Shown piece by piece: positions 45,401 through 57,190 of a stretch of DNA of 64,000 bases. The position numbers and the translations under genes are program-made. Origin of the DNA: Medicago truncatula. Taxonomy: Eukaryota; Streptophyta; Magnoliopsida; Fabales; Fabaceae. The notes beneath the pieces are model-generated. The model was not told the origin of the DNA and ran no database searches. It saw only the letters and a list, made by a program, of their open reading frames with translations. The DNA is taken from assembly GCF_003473485.1 (NCBI RefSeq), contig NC_053048.1, positions 44,946,755 to 45,010,754 on the forward strand, written 5' to 3'. Positions within the stretch are counted from its first letter, which is position 1; the number at the start of each line of letters is the position of its first letter.

Positions 45401-48061
45401 ACAACATTAATTCCATCCTTAGAGTTAAAACAAAACCATGCTGGAACCTTTATGTTCTCTTCTTCCAGAAGTTCTGCAAAAGCCTGTTTAGTCAAGACCA
45501 GAATGAAATTGTAAGTGGAGACTTCAATTTTTTGAATGTACGGATAGATTAAGCAAAAACTTTATTAAGAGATACACAAATTGTGGGTAGATTTAGCAAA
45601 AACATTCGTAAGAGATAGACAAATTGAGGGTAGATTTAGCAAAAAGATTCTTAAAAGATAGACAAAATGTGGGTAAATATTCAAAAACATTCTTCTGAAA
45701 GAACAAATAAAAATATGATAGAGGGTAGATTTAGCATTTGACTGTACAAAGCTTCTAGAATACCTGAGCTTCAATCTTATTTGGAATTGTTTCAAATGCA
45801 AGCAGGTCGGCACTTGCATCTGCCAAAACTTGAACTCTTCTCCGATGAAAATCTTTGAGAGTTTTCAACGTGATAGCATCACCATAATTCCCACTGCCAG
45901 GAACATGTCAAGAAGCATAGCAATCGTGAAAAATGTGATTTTTATAAGTTCTAACAATAGCAGCAACAGTTGATCAAACCTCAAGCTTTCTAAAACATTA
46001 ATGATTCTATTTTATGAAGAAATAGTTCCAAAACATACACACAATCACATGCAAGATGAACACATTATTTCAGACAACCTTATGATAGTGCTTCTTTTAC
46101 AAATGAACAAAATTTGTTCCAGAATAACTGATAGCCTAGAGGCTAAACACAGCCTTGGAAAAGAAACATATTATAATATCATTTTGATTGTTAATCAATA
46201 AATGGACTACATAATAGATAAGATAACAAATAAAACCAATCGCACAAACTAAAAGAAAAAACAAACAGATTCGGCTAAATACCAGAGATCTTAGAAAATT
46301 TCACCTGTACTCTGATCCATCAGCCAAATAAGCTCCATAACTCCCAACTGACGCTGCAATCAAGATAGGACGTTGCTTGAGGATTCTATCATCAGCATTC
46401 TTACCCGAAGAACACGCAGCACATCGTTCATAATACAAATCGCGAGCCTCGCAAGCAATTTCAACACTTCTTCTGAGCATGTTTTCACTTTCTTCATTAG
46501 AAAATCCTTTTTCCTTAAAACCTTGAATGGTGGCCTATGCACATCACAGAACACTACCTCAGCCTCGGCTTTTATTAGTAACACAAAAAACACAGAACTA
46601 AAGACACAACACACTCTAGGCTTTGTTTGCGAGTTTGGAGGGGAAGGCTTTGGAAAAAAAGGAAGGAGCACGTGGAAGAAATGGAGGACATTGGGAGGGG
46701 AGGACTTTAGGAGGTTCATTTTTCTTCATAATACAAAATCCTCCTCATTTGGGGGAGCTCAAAATTTGTATTGGAGGAGGGTATTGGAAGGTCTATATGA
46801 ATTCTTCAAATTTAATCTATGTTGTTATAATATTTTTGAAATTAAAAATGTATTAATCATAAGCATTAATTTATCATTCTCTAAAAAAATACTCTATCAA
46901 AAAATGTGAAAGATTACTCTCTTTTCCCCTATATTTGCCACCCCCTCCAAACTCCCAAACAAAGCCTAAATAAACAGAACTCACTTGATAAGAAGCTGTG
47001 GTTATAATGTCTGCACCATTTTCCAAGTAATCAAGGTGCACCTGCGCAACAGAAAGCATGATCAGTGATAATTTTGATTAGTAACAGAGTATCGTTCAAT
47101 CAAGTCCAAACAAGGTTTAAATATATGTTTTTTGGATTTAGACTCAGTACGTTTTTCTGTTTAAATTCAGTCCCTGCAAATTCAAAAAACGGTTGCTTTT
47201 AGGGCCTGTTTGGAATGACTTATTTGAGCTTATCTATTGGAATAAATTCTGTGAGACTGAGTGAGAGAATTTATGACAATTTTCATAAGCTTTTTTCAAC
47301 TTATTTTCATAAGTTCGTCAATATAGCTAATAAAAACAACTTATAGCATATACAAAATCAATGTAACGTTACTTTATCTTATACTATAAAAATAGCTTAT
47401 CCAACCTTATACATAAACTCTTATCATGACAAGTGATTGTGCTATAAGACGCAAATAAGCTGTTTATCCAAACAGAGTCCCTGACACGTCAGCTTATGTG
47501 GCATAAGTTTATTGGGTCACGAATGACATATGGACTAAAAGCAATTGAATTTGTAAGGACCGAATCTAAACAAAAAAACAAAAAAGAAAACTCAATGGAC
47601 TAAATCCAAAAAAAAAAAAAACGTTATAATTACATGGACTAAAATCATATTTAAACATTTAAGCAATTAACAATTTCCATAACAGTTCATAAATAAATGA
47701 TACATATAAAAAAGGAATAAAATTAGGTTAATTAAAACCCTAAGATCACTATTTGTATACAACTACAGGGGAAAACGAAAATGAATTTACAGCATCGTAA
47801 TGAGATGACATGGTTGTATACATGTACAATGGAACTTATATGAATCAACCTACTTAAGAGTTGAAATGGTGAGTGCGAAGGAGGAAGAGTGAGTACCTGA
47901 CGAATGAGGTGAGACTGAGGGATCGAAATGAGGCATTTGGCGCTCCAAAGGGGATCATTGAGGTCGGCGCCATGGCGTTCAAGCTCAGTCGCTAAACCAC
48001 CGTCGATGATGGCGGTTCCGCCGGCTCGATGGAGGAAATCCGATATCAGTGACGACGACAT
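42431..48061 (-). CDS. HMT2: Homocysteine S-methyltransferase, HMT2 type
   Basis: Seven coding exons: 48061-47897, 47041-46985, 46534-46305, 45893-45764, 45483-45280, 44746-44675 and 42595-42431. They give 340 aa with all phases consistent and GT-AG borders. The enzyme makes methionine from homocysteine with S-methylmethionine (or AdoMet) as methyl donor, the plant SMM cycle; cytosolic, no transit peptide seen. The zinc-binding triad is intact: C247 in VGINCTPP, and C314-C315 in VGGCCRTTP. Other hallmarks are [22 protein letters not shown] at residues 19-40, [31 protein letters not shown] and [10 protein letters not shown]. Wording such as GGLATE and [14 protein letters not shown] fits the HMT2 rather than the HMT1/3 branch. 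Introns 1, 2, 4 and 6 host MITEs, a minisatellite and a LINE relic. No lesion seen. Confidence 0.94.
43129..43300. mobile_element. MITE in HMT2 intron 6
   Basis: The ends AGCTATGAAGCACATACAC and GTGCTTCATAGCT are inverted repeats. The body has GTCCGTATC/GGCGTGTCC blocks. A terminal piece of the same family is at 52066-52118. Confidence 0.75.
43996..44430 (-). mobile_element. RTE-type LINE 3' fragment in HMT2 intron 6
   Basis: The minus strand ends GGGACAAGGCTTGGTTGTTA followed by a TTG-repeat tail (plus-strand CAACAACAACAACAA), the typical 3' end of plant RTE elements. The 400 bp before it resembles the C-terminal RT coding region (a TTTGGACATGTAGA word, read RWFGHV-like) with stops. Same family as 12417-12600. 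Confidence 0.75.
45548..45700. repeat. 43-bp minisatellite in HMT2 intron 4
   Basis: Three full units, 45548-45590, 45591-45633 and 45634-45676, each of the form ATTTAGCAAAAACATTC ... GAGATAGACAAATTG ... GGGTAG, then a partial unit to about 45700. Units differ at a few positions each. A lone unit end (GAGGGTAGATTTAGCA) recurs at 45721. Confidence 0.85.
46619..46966. mobile_element. MITE in HMT2 intron 2
   Basis: The ends GGCTTTGTTTGCGAGTTTGG and CCAAACTCCCAAACAAAGCC are about 30-bp inverted repeats flanked by TA. 348 bp. The 178-codon plus-strand ORF crossing it is an artefact of the element and the complement of HMT2 exon 3. Confidence 0.85.
47115..47656. mobile_element. MITE in HMT2 intron 1 (outer element)
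   Basis: The ends GTTTAAATATATG and CATATTTAAAC, with the neighbouring TTTTGGAT / GGACTAAAAT words, form inverted repeats. It is interrupted by a second MITE at 47202-47481. Confidence 0.7.
47202..47481. mobile_element. MITE nested in the HMT2 intron 1 element
   Basis: The ends GGGCCTGTTTGGA and TCCAAACAGAGTCCC are inverted repeats, with ATAAGCT/AGCTTAT words inside. Target duplication not clear. Confidence 0.65.
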
Positions 48062-48109
48062 TTTCACGCCGACAAAGGAGGGGAGAGGAAGACAAAGGAA
48101 AAAAGTGGG

Positions 48110-48115
48110 TTTATA
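48110..48115 (-). promoter_or_regulatory. TATA box of HMT2
   Basis: Minus-strand ATTATAAACCC, about 50 bp upstream of the ATG at 48061, giving a very short leader. Confidence 0.5.
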
Positions 48116-48347
48116 ATATATGATGAATAAATAAATTAATTTAATTGGCTGTTACTATTGTAAGCAAAAATCACATATTTTAGATTCATTCTTAATGATT
48201 TTTTTTTAAAAAAAAATTCATGTAAGTGGTCTATAATAAAGATAGTATATATATGTTGTTACATTAATTAAATGAATCAAAACCGTATGCATCATTATAA
48301 TAGTGATCGGAGGATATATGTTGTTACATTAATTAATTAACAAGACA

Positions 48348-48434
48348 GTGATCGTGAGCTTAGTTCAGTTAGTATGAACAATGCATGAGATATGTAAGGT
48401 TCGGGGTTCGAACTCCAGCCACCACACAAAAAAA
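48348..48434 (+). mobile_element. Short tRNA-derived SINE
   Basis: GTGAGCTTAGTTCAGTTAG (A box) and GGGGTTCGAACTCC (B box), then an A-tail. It is flanked by 16-bp duplications ATTAATTAACAAGACA (48332-48347) and ATTAATTAACGAGACA (48435-48450), one mismatch. Only the tRNA-like head remains. Confidence 0.85.
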
Positions 48435-48497
48435 ATTAATTAACGAGACAATTATGTGTTTTAATATGAATGAACATATCACATGACATGATATTTT

Positions 48498-49055
48498 TAG
48501 GCATGGCAAGAAAACCCATATCCGCGGTTACCCGCCCGAACCAAACCCAATTTGATGGATTTTCCCCGTTTTGACTGGGTTTGGATATGGGTATGGGTTT
48601 TCCCCAATTTCAAAACACGAGTATGGGACGGGTAATGAGTATATAAGTACCCACCCCGAACCCATAACCAAACCCGTCTCAAATGTAAAAAAATTATTTT
48701 ATATTGATATGTCATGTTATTTTGTTTGATAATTGTCATGTTAATAAAAACTATCATTGATATTTAAAGGATCAACTAAATCATTCCGTCTAACAAATGT
48801 TAAAGTGAGCGTATTGTTGGATAATGTATTACAACGTTACTCTTGGGGATGCAAAAACTTCTATTTTTTATTAAAAAAAATATTAATACATGGAAGGGGA
48901 ATGGGTGGGGATACCCGAACCCGTCGGGGACGGGGATGAGATTCAATTTCTCATCCCCGTTGGTTATGGGTAGGGTAACGGGTAAGTATATGAGAACCGG
49001 ATATGGGTACGAGGAAGGTAAAACTCGTCCCCACCCCGCCCCATTGCCATGCCTA
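48498..49055. mobile_element. GC-rich hAT-like MITE, copy 1
   Basis: 558 bp with inverted ends TAGGCATGGCAAG and TTGCCATGCCTA, flanked by GATATTTT (48490-48497) and GGTATTTT (49056-49063), an 8-bp duplication with one change. Both arms are unusually GC-rich for this window (words such as CCCGTTTTGACTGGG and GGGTATGGG), around an AT-rich centre. The same element is at 61321-61866 in the other orientation. Confidence 0.88.
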
Positions 49056-49530
49056 GGTATTTTATTTCTATCCATTAATTTGTTTAAAGAGTAAATGTTA
49101 TGCTAACAAATGTCTTTAGGGCACTAGTTAAAGATTCAAAGAAGGAAACAATTGTTAAATTTTATGTAGAAAATGTTACTTTTTGATATTTCAATAAGTC
49201 AAATACACAATTTTTAATATAAATTTTTGACTTTTAGTTTGTAAACAAATGCTCCAAATACTCTTCTTAGCATTTGTCAAAGATTAATTACTTTCAAAGG
49301 ACAATGAAAATCTACCTAAACATAATAACCAAAAAGTTAGAAATCGCCTCATAACAAAGCAGAATATAGAATTAATTTTTTTATTTTATATTTGAAATAA
49401 TTAAGAGAATAAAAGGTAAATTTAATCCCAAAAAAAGTAAAATTAATGTTTTGTGTGTGCGTTTAAGGAATTTATATTTGATTATGTGACTATGCAAAAA
49501 TAATCTTGTTGGATTAACAACAACCTTATG

Positions 49531-49559
<29 letters not shown>
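49531..49559. repeat. Poly(T) tract
   Basis: About 28 T in a row, 150 bp before a LINE insertion. It could be the A-tail of an older minus-strand retroelement, but nothing adjacent is recognisable. Confidence 0.6.
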
Positions 49560-49563
<4 letters not shown>

Positions 49564-49708
49564 AAAAAATCTTGTTATTTTTATTACTAGTTTGAGTTAA
49601 GGGATAAGAAGATAAAAAGTTGGAGGTTATGAATTCTGATTCGAACAAATGAATAAAATATTTATCTAACAACTAGCATTAAGGTTCAATCAATCAATTG
49701 ATAAGAGA

Positions 49709-51153
49709 TCTTGTCCTCTCTTCCGGTCTACTTTCTTTCCTTCTTCAAAGCTCCCGCAGGTATCATTTCCTCTATTGAATCTATTTTTAATTGTTTTTTC
49801 TGGGGGGGATGTGAGGAGGTTAGGAAAATTTCTTGGATTAACTGGGACACTATTTGTTCCAAAAAGGAGAACAGAGGTTTGGGGGTGCGGAGGATAAGGG
49901 AGTTTAATTTGGCGTTACTTGTTAAATGGTGTTGGAGGATTAGGGTTGAAAATAGGAGTTTGTGGTATAGAGTTTTAGCATCACGATACGGGGAGGTAGG
50001 AGGAATAATCGATGAGGAGGGGCGATTTAACTCTGTTTGGTGGAATAATTTGATTAATATTAAAAATGGGGCTGGTGTGGGAATTGGTCGGTGGTTTGAT
50101 GCTAATGTTGGGCGAGAGGTAGGAGATGGTACACAAACTTTATTTTGGTGGGATCCTTGGATTGATGGCATGGTTTTGAAAAATAGCTTTAGTCGCCCTT
50201 TTGATCTTGCTACTAATAAAATGGCAACGGTGGCTGAAATGTATTCACTTGGGTGGGGGGAGGAGGGTGAAGCTTGGAAGTGGCGGCGTCGGTTGTTAGC
50301 TTGGGAGGAGGGGAAGGTGCAGGAGTGTTGTGATATTTTAACTAATATTGTTTTGCAGTCTAATCATTTTGACAAGTGGATTTGGCATTTACATTCATCC
50401 AACAAATATAACGTCGCAAGTGCTTATAATTACTTGTTGTCTTCAACAAATAACAACTTTGCAGCTGATCACATAACTGAAATTTGGAATAAGGAAGTGC
50501 CTTTAAAAGTCAGTCTCCTTGCTTGGCGTCTGCTTCTTAATAGATTACCAACAACAGACAATTTAGTTAAAAGACAAATTATACAACCAAATGCTCAAGT
50601 TTGTGTGGGCGGATGTGGCATGTTAGAAGACGCAGAGCACTTATTCTTCTCTTGTGATTTTTTTGGTAAACTGTGGTATGGTATTTCTCACTGGCTTAGG
50701 TTCCATATAGTGTTTCCTGAACATGTGTCAGATCATTTGTATCAATTTGGCACCTTAGGCGGGTTTTCCAAAAGCAACCGCTCAGCTTTTAATCTCATAT
50801 GGCTTTCTTGTGTGTGGGTGATTTGGATAGAAAGAAACACTCGGGTCTTTCATCAAAAAGAGGCCTCGTTCATTCAATTATTAGATAAAATTAAACTTCA
50901 ATCATACTGGTGGCTGAAAGCGAACCGTCCTACCTTTGCTTTTTCCTACCATTTGTGGTGGTTGAACCCTTTACCTTGTCTGGGTATTTATCTGTAATGG
51001 GGTGATTTTGTCATTTGATCTTTTATTTTTATTTTTTGTTACCCTTTGTTCTGTGGTTGTAATTTGATACTCTTTCAGCTGGGGTTTTTGCACTTCTTGT
51101 GCTAAAATTTTCAGGCTTCAGTATTATATTTCATTTTAGCTTCTTCAAAAAAA
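49709..51153 (+). mobile_element. 5'-truncated L1-type LINE (family A) with target duplication
   Basis: A 428-codon open frame (49711-50997) covers the end of the reverse transcriptase (SSLPVYFLSFFKAP, GLGVRRIREFN) and the zinc-knuckle domain (about residues 285-345, with CGMLEDAEHLFFSC). It ends near the usual family stop without an RNase H domain. A 3' UTR ending TTTTAGCTTCTTCAAAA follows. Flanks carry a perfect 17-bp duplication, AATCAATTGATAAGAGA, at 49692-49708 and 51153-51169. Endonuclease and most of the RT are missing. Same family as 60870-62970. Confidence 0.93.
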
Positions 51154-51169
51154 ATCAATTGATAAGAGA

Positions 51170-53068
51170 ATCAACCCATTTGTCAATTAGTTTAATTGCA
51201 ATTTGTTGATAGTTTTTTAAAATTATACTATTATGGTTCAATTAGTTACCTTTCTTTTTTTTTTTTTTTTTTTTATTTTTTTTTTATCAAAACAAGCTCT
51301 GTTAGAATGTTTTATGATAAATAAGTTTTGTGAATTTCTTTTAAAATTGAACTGAATTCGAACATAACTCAAAATCTCAACAATTCGATCTCTATTCCCG
51401 TTCCTTCAACATTACTTAATACATTATAGAGGAGTCAAATTTATATGCTTGTATTTAAATAACTTTTGATCTTATCCACATTTTATTTATTTTTTAAAAA
51501 GTTAATGATGTTCGTAAAAAATGTTGATGAATGTTGATTCAATTGATAATGATTTACGCTAAAGCAAACACTTGTACATAAACAAGGGTTTTGAAATTTT
51601 GACGTCTAAAGTGGCAATTTTCAAGTCTTGACAACAAGATCGACTTAGACCACCTATATTGATTGTATTGCTCTTTGACCTTTTGAACATGTTTATTATT
51701 ATCGTGAGTAGCTAAACTCATTGGATTATACTTGAAGGATGAATGTCTATAGTATTGTTTGAGCCATGTAATCTATGAGTTCTCTATCAATACATTTGAA
51801 CATATGTTTATTCATTACATCTTGTGTTTAATTCTATTTATTGTCTGATCAACATCGAATTGATTTTATGTTATAATTCACTATCAACAATAGGTTATGT
51901 AACAAGGGGTAGGTAAAGTGTTCTCCAAAAAACTAAGTAGTTGAATGGGCAATTAATCTTTGGATAAATTGAGTGTCACAAAAAACATTAGGGTATTATT
52001 TTAGATAAACGAAATCATGAGCCAATTTAATAATTTGAAAAAATCACATAATTTAATGTAATTATATGTGTTGGTGTCAGACACACCTAATCCGAGGAGT
52101 GTTCGTGTTTCATAGTAAATTACTATGTATCTATTATGTTTTTTCCCCATAATTTGTCAATCATTAGCATAAAAGTAACACCTGCTCTGTTTCTTTTAGA
52201 AACCATCATCAGAGATAAAGTTGCAAACTTACTATGGTGTTGACAAGGAAACTTTCTACCAGGTGGTAAAATAGAGAATGAAGTGAGATTTAACTGTTCA
52301 ATTTTACTACATGGTTTGCTCAAAGAGGTTCACATTATAACTACCATATAATTTTTTATTTGGGGGAGGTTGTTAGGTTAAAAAGAATACGATATAAAGA
52401 GGAAATGTCATCCCACACCAACCAACCTAATTCGTCATAAAGAGGCTTATTCTCATAAACATACAAATTCAACAGCAACAAACATGAAATTTCATTTTGA
52501 ACTCAAATGTTTCATCCTTTCGATAAGCAAAAGAAATAAATTGATGTAGAATTTCCCATCCTTTACCTAATTCGTCATTTTCAAAAGACCACAAATATTT
52601 AAAAAGTACCGTTTACATCATCAGAATTAAATTATCATAATTCACAATTAAACAAAAAAAGTGAAATCTAAACCATCTAAATAATTATAATTCCTTACAT
52701 TTTCTTTGTTCTTTCTTTTATGAAGTTAAGTTTAGATGATCACTAAGATACAGATTCTTGAAAATTAATCATGCAGCTTCAGCAGGGTTTGTAATTTTAA
52801 ACAGGGACAATAATCATTGCCTAATAAAGTCATTTAAAGTAAATGAAGCAGATCAATAGTGCATTGGGATGAAAATGGATAGTAATTTCAAGAATTCAAA
52901 AGTCTACCATTTCGGAAAAAATAAATGACTTTGATCACATTTAAACTAATAGTGAGCCCAGAGCATGATACATCTATTCTTATGAGTAACTATCAAAGGA
53001 AAAAAAGACTTGATGGTTGTGATTAAAATTCAAAATAATAAATTGTAACATTGTACCTAGTTTTATGC
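51170..53068. other. Intergenic, MITE fragment only
   Basis: No gene is recognised. 52066-52118 is one end of the MITE family found at 43129-43300 (CACACCTAATCCGAGGAGTG, TTTCATAG). Confidence 0.45.
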
Positions 53069-54295
53069 TTATAGTAGGCCTCTAGCAATCATTTCACGAA
53101 GAATTTTATCTGCTTTATCATTCTCCCTGCTTTCAAAGAGTGCACAAATGAACATCTCAACAGTTTATAGCATTTGGAAAGCAACCCTTAGCTTTAATTT
53201 TTTATAGCAAAGCAGATGCTTTTACAACCAAACCTTCTTAACAAAGACCACTGATCATATATTTATAAGTAACAACATCTACATTGTATCCTTTAATCAA
53301 AAGATCCTTAAAAATTTGTTGTGCATCCTTAAGTCTTCCCCCTTTAGACAAACCATCAATAAGCATACTACATGTGTACAAATCCACCTGAATGCCTTGG
53401 TTATGAATTTCCTTGACTAATGCAATTGCCTTATCAAGTTGATGATTTTTGCAAAAAGTGTGCAAGAAGGAATTGTAAGTGATTTCATCGGCTGGTTGAC
53501 CCATATCACGCATCTCACGAACAAGCTTCCATGCATAAGAAATTCTTCCTGACTTGCACAAACCATCAATAACAGTGTTGTAAGTTACTATGGTAGGGAT
53601 GATATTTTTGGAATACATTTCTTCAAAAAGATCCAATGCCTCATCCATCATTTTACTCTTACAAAACCCATTAATCACGATATTGTAATTGTGAACATCT
53701 TTAGCCACTCCCACTGCAACCATAGTGTTAAATGTATGTTTGGCCTTGTTCACTCCATTTAATAGGCAGTACCCATCCATTAAAGCACTATATGTAACAA
53801 CATTAGGTTTCATACCTTGTATCATCATCACACCTAATATGTTTTTAGCTTCTTTCATATTTCCTTGCAAACAAAACTCATCGATAAATATATTAAAGGT
53901 ACAAACATCTGGGTTGACGATGTTTTCATGAAAGTGCAATGCCTTTTGGACGTCACCATTAAGACATAATGCTTTCAAAAGTGTAGTCAAGGTTATGATA
54001 TTTGGATGATAACCCATCTTAAGAATCTTGCCGAATAGGGAAAAGGCGAAAGTCATTTGACTTAAGTGGCAGTAACGGTTGATCAAGATGTTGATAGTAA
54101 CAATGTCAGGCCTGATTCCTTGGAATTCCATTTGTTGAGAAATGGAAATAGGTTTTAAATAGTTCTTCTTGGTCTTAACAAGGGAGCTTAAAATTTTGTT
54201 AAATTCTATGATGGAAGGGATATTACGCATTTGAGAGTGGGAGAATAACCTTGAGGTTAAGAAGGGAAATGAAATAGGAAGATAGGGTTTTGAAA
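53069..54295 (-). pseudogene. Restorer-of-fertility-like PPR gene, truncated
   Basis: A P-class pentatricopeptide-repeat protein (330 codons open, 54230-53238), with 35-residue repeats such as NVVTYSALMDGYC, TIVTYNTVIDGLCKSGRI and DEITYNSFLHTFCKNHQL. This wording is typical of the RFL clade (organellar RNA binding, often mitochondrial). Damage: repeat 2 is cut short (FHENIV joins straight to NPDVCTF), consistent with an in-frame loss of several repeats. The frame stops at SGLC, yet the usual C-terminus is still readable downstream (KIKAKGCFPNA, then in another frame DKILREMIARGLL ending at 53069), with two in-frame stops and an indel. Upstream of the ATG the frame stays open to about 54295 (RLTRFLSKPYLP...FSHSQ, targeting-peptide-like) without an ATG. 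A shortened protein could still be made, but a functional one looks unlikely. Confidence 0.85.
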
Positions 54296-54659
54296 GAAAC
54301 CTTGTTAATCTAACCGAATTTTTGCATATAAAAGAAAAAACTATTTGATAGAAACATTATGTTAATATCAACTATAAGCAAATAAAGTGTAACCAAAAAA
54401 ACTATAAGCAAATAAAGTTCATTTGACTGAATTGCCCTTCATTGAAATAATCAAATCAAAATATTCCAACATTCTATTGATTTCCTCTCACTTATTATGA
54501 ACGAGGGTAAAGTTGAAGGAACACAAAAATAGTGTTCCATTAAAATTTTTAAGAGATAGAGGAAAAAAAAAATGTCTCGAAAAAACATATTAAAAAATCT
54601 GATTGTCCAAAGCTTCTGGGATACCCAGGCTTCAAGCTTATATAGAGTTCCTATGAAAA
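54296..54659. other. Intergenic, nothing recognised
   Basis: AT-rich spacer upstream of the PPR gene. Confidence 0.4.
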
Positions 54660-55230
54660 TATAGATATGTTCACCAAGGCCCCAATGGATGAGCCTCTAT
54701 CAGACCAAGCTTGACCCCTACAATCAAACCCTACGACGAGACTTTAAAGTCGATTGCACACCTAAAACATTAGGTCTTGCCATAACAACCATTGCATTTA
54801 TTGGTTTTGATAATTTGACTTCCTTGCTTGATTGGTGACGGCCAAGGCACACCATTAGCAAGGAAAGCTTTGAGGGCTGAGTATTACTGGCCCACAATGT
54901 ATCTAGACGCCAAGGAACACGTGAAAACGTGTGAATATGTTTGAAACCCAAATTTCATGAAAAACTCAAACAAACATACTTTAGATGAATACCTACCTTC
55001 CACATGTTACTACTCCCAAACTCGACCTTTCAACCCCACAGTAGTTCCACGACCAATTTTGTTGGTGAACAATACTTTGAACAAGACTCTTCATCAAAGG
55101 CTACAACGGCGATGCTTGTAACTTTAAAGAATGTCTTAATTTTTATTGAAGGTTATGTGTGTGTACACACACTAAAGGCTTATTTAGCTATAAAACTTAT
55201 CAAGTGCTTATAAGATAAGAGTTGTCATAC
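54660..55230. repeat. Dispersed segment, also at 63533-63870
   Basis: TGAGCCTCTATCAGACCAAG, CGATTGCACACCTAAA, TCATCAAAGGCTACAACG and ACTTTAAAGAATGTCTTAAT recur in the same order and orientation at 63533-63870. The copy here has an extra stretch (about 54760-54930). Confidence 0.8.
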
Positions 55231-56129
55231 GATAAAGACACATAAAAGATATTAAATTATACCGATGTCATGTTACACTATTTAATATCATTTTATTCGA
55301 TACATATTTTTTTAAATTTGACCGTTGAATTGTAAGTTTATATCATATAGATTATCTGTATAAAAATATACACAAATCTAAAATCATTTGATATGTTATT
55401 AAGACTTCTCAAGAAAATTAGAAGTTGGCGTTGGTCATGTACTTCATTTTAAGCTTCTTGTGAATAAGTTTCCGTTCAAACCAACAACTATCATAGTCAT
55501 TAGTCGACGATCTCTACCAAAATCTTCATAGAATTTTTCACGAGAACTAAAAGTAATTTGTTTAAGTAAATTTGCGTTTCTTAATAGATTGCTAGCTAAC
55601 TCAATTACATTTATGGAACAAATACAACCACATAACTCTACATATTTCAAGTCATTATGAAAAAAATCCGGTATATTCTCTTCTTTGCCTCTTAAATCCA
55701 CCCCCAGTAGGCATATACAACAAATGGATGACTTATTCATCATTTTAAACGAAATAAGAGGTTGCTTGTCATGATTAAGTTATAATAGATAACTTATAAC
55801 GTATAAACACAAAATAGAGTTGCTTGATAGCGGTTATTTTCTCATGAGATTGTAGTATTTTTCATATGGTAATTCAACTCAATGTATAATTTATTAATTT
55901 TTCTCATTTTTATCCTCATTAATATTATTGAAAAATTTACATATAAATTTAAAAATATATTTTTACGTCATTTTATATATATAATTTTTTTTAAAGAGAT
56001 TAAATTAGTCCACTTAAATTAGCACCAGGGAAAACCGAATATGAGACATTGAGGAAGAACACGCGAATAAACAGGAAAGTGAAATTCTTTTTAATGAACA
56101 ACAAAAAAATATAAAGAGTTGAATACTCA

Positions 56130-57190
56130 ATCATAAGAGAGTTTTTGAAGATGTTGTGAAGCCATTGCAATATCTAAAATTCAAAAGTAATCCATATTAG
56201 AATCTTATGCTCCCTCAATAAGTAACTTTGTCTAAGATTTTGAAATTGAACCAAAACCGTCATTAATTTTGCTACCTGTTTGCACCATTGAGATTTGAAA
56301 TGGGTTAAAAGAAGCAACTTAGTGCCACAAAAAATTAAAAGAAACCTAGACTGTCAATAGCAGCAAATAGCGCTGCTATCTTGGTGGAACATTGTGGAGC
56401 AGCAGTTTGCAACCACAACAATTCACAATCATCACATATTAAATTTAAGGTTGAATTAAGACTACATGGCTGTAACAATGCATTAAAAAAATAAATAGAA
56501 AAAAGCTTTGGGTCAAGAGAAACAACTTGAATTCTGAGTAATTGGGATACACTGCAAAATTAAGACTAAACTAATTTAGAAATAAAAAGAAGGAATGGAT
56601 TTAAATAGAAAGAAAAGAGAAATGAGCCTCGATTATAAGGAGGAATACCATGTGTGAATTTTCCAAATGAGGGTTTCTAATCTGAAAATTGAAAAATAAG
56701 AATCATAATAGTACATATTGCAAATATTAAATAAGGAAAATAAAACTTCTAGTTCAAGTCAAGTTTAATTTCATAAGATTGACTTACATTTAACTGTTTA
56801 GAAAACTATTATTCATAAAAAAAAGTTGAATTACAACAATTTAATTAAAAAGTGAGCAACCAAAGAACAAAGAGTTGAAATACTAACCGTAAGGGAAAGT
56901 TTTTGGAGATGTAGAGAAGACATTGCAATATCTAAAATCCAAAAGTAGTCTTTATTAGGATCATATGCTCCCTCGATAAATAACTCCAATTGTCTAAGAT
57001 TTTGAAATTTAACCAAGATCTTCTTTAATTCCCCTACCTGTTTGCAACAGTAATATTTAAAGTGGATTAAAAGCAACTAGTGCCTCAAATAATTAAAAGA
57101 AACCTAGGCAGCCAATAGCAAGAAATATCCTGGTGGAACACTGGAGCATAAATTTGCAATCATCACATATTAAGATTAAGGTTGTGGCCG
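56130..57190 (-). repeat. Tandem duplication of an F-box/LRR/FBD exon with flanks
   Basis: The exon 57037-56888 and its upstream intron are repeated about 762 bp away (exon copy from acceptor 56275 to about 56130). Shared words include CAATTTCAAAATCTTAGACAA and, in the intron, CAATCATCACATATTAA. The copy has kept the acceptor (CAAACAG|GTAGC), but has lost the GT donor, has small indels and contains an in-frame TGA. Confidence 0.8.

Noticed and set aside
46373..46909. 178-codon ORF on the plus strand
   Set aside because: Its first part is the complement of HMT2 exon 3 and the rest is a MITE. No domain and no splice support.
49728..50171. 147-codon minus-strand ORF
   Set aside because: It is the complement of the LINE reading frame, which has clear RT and zinc-knuckle motifs on the plus strand.
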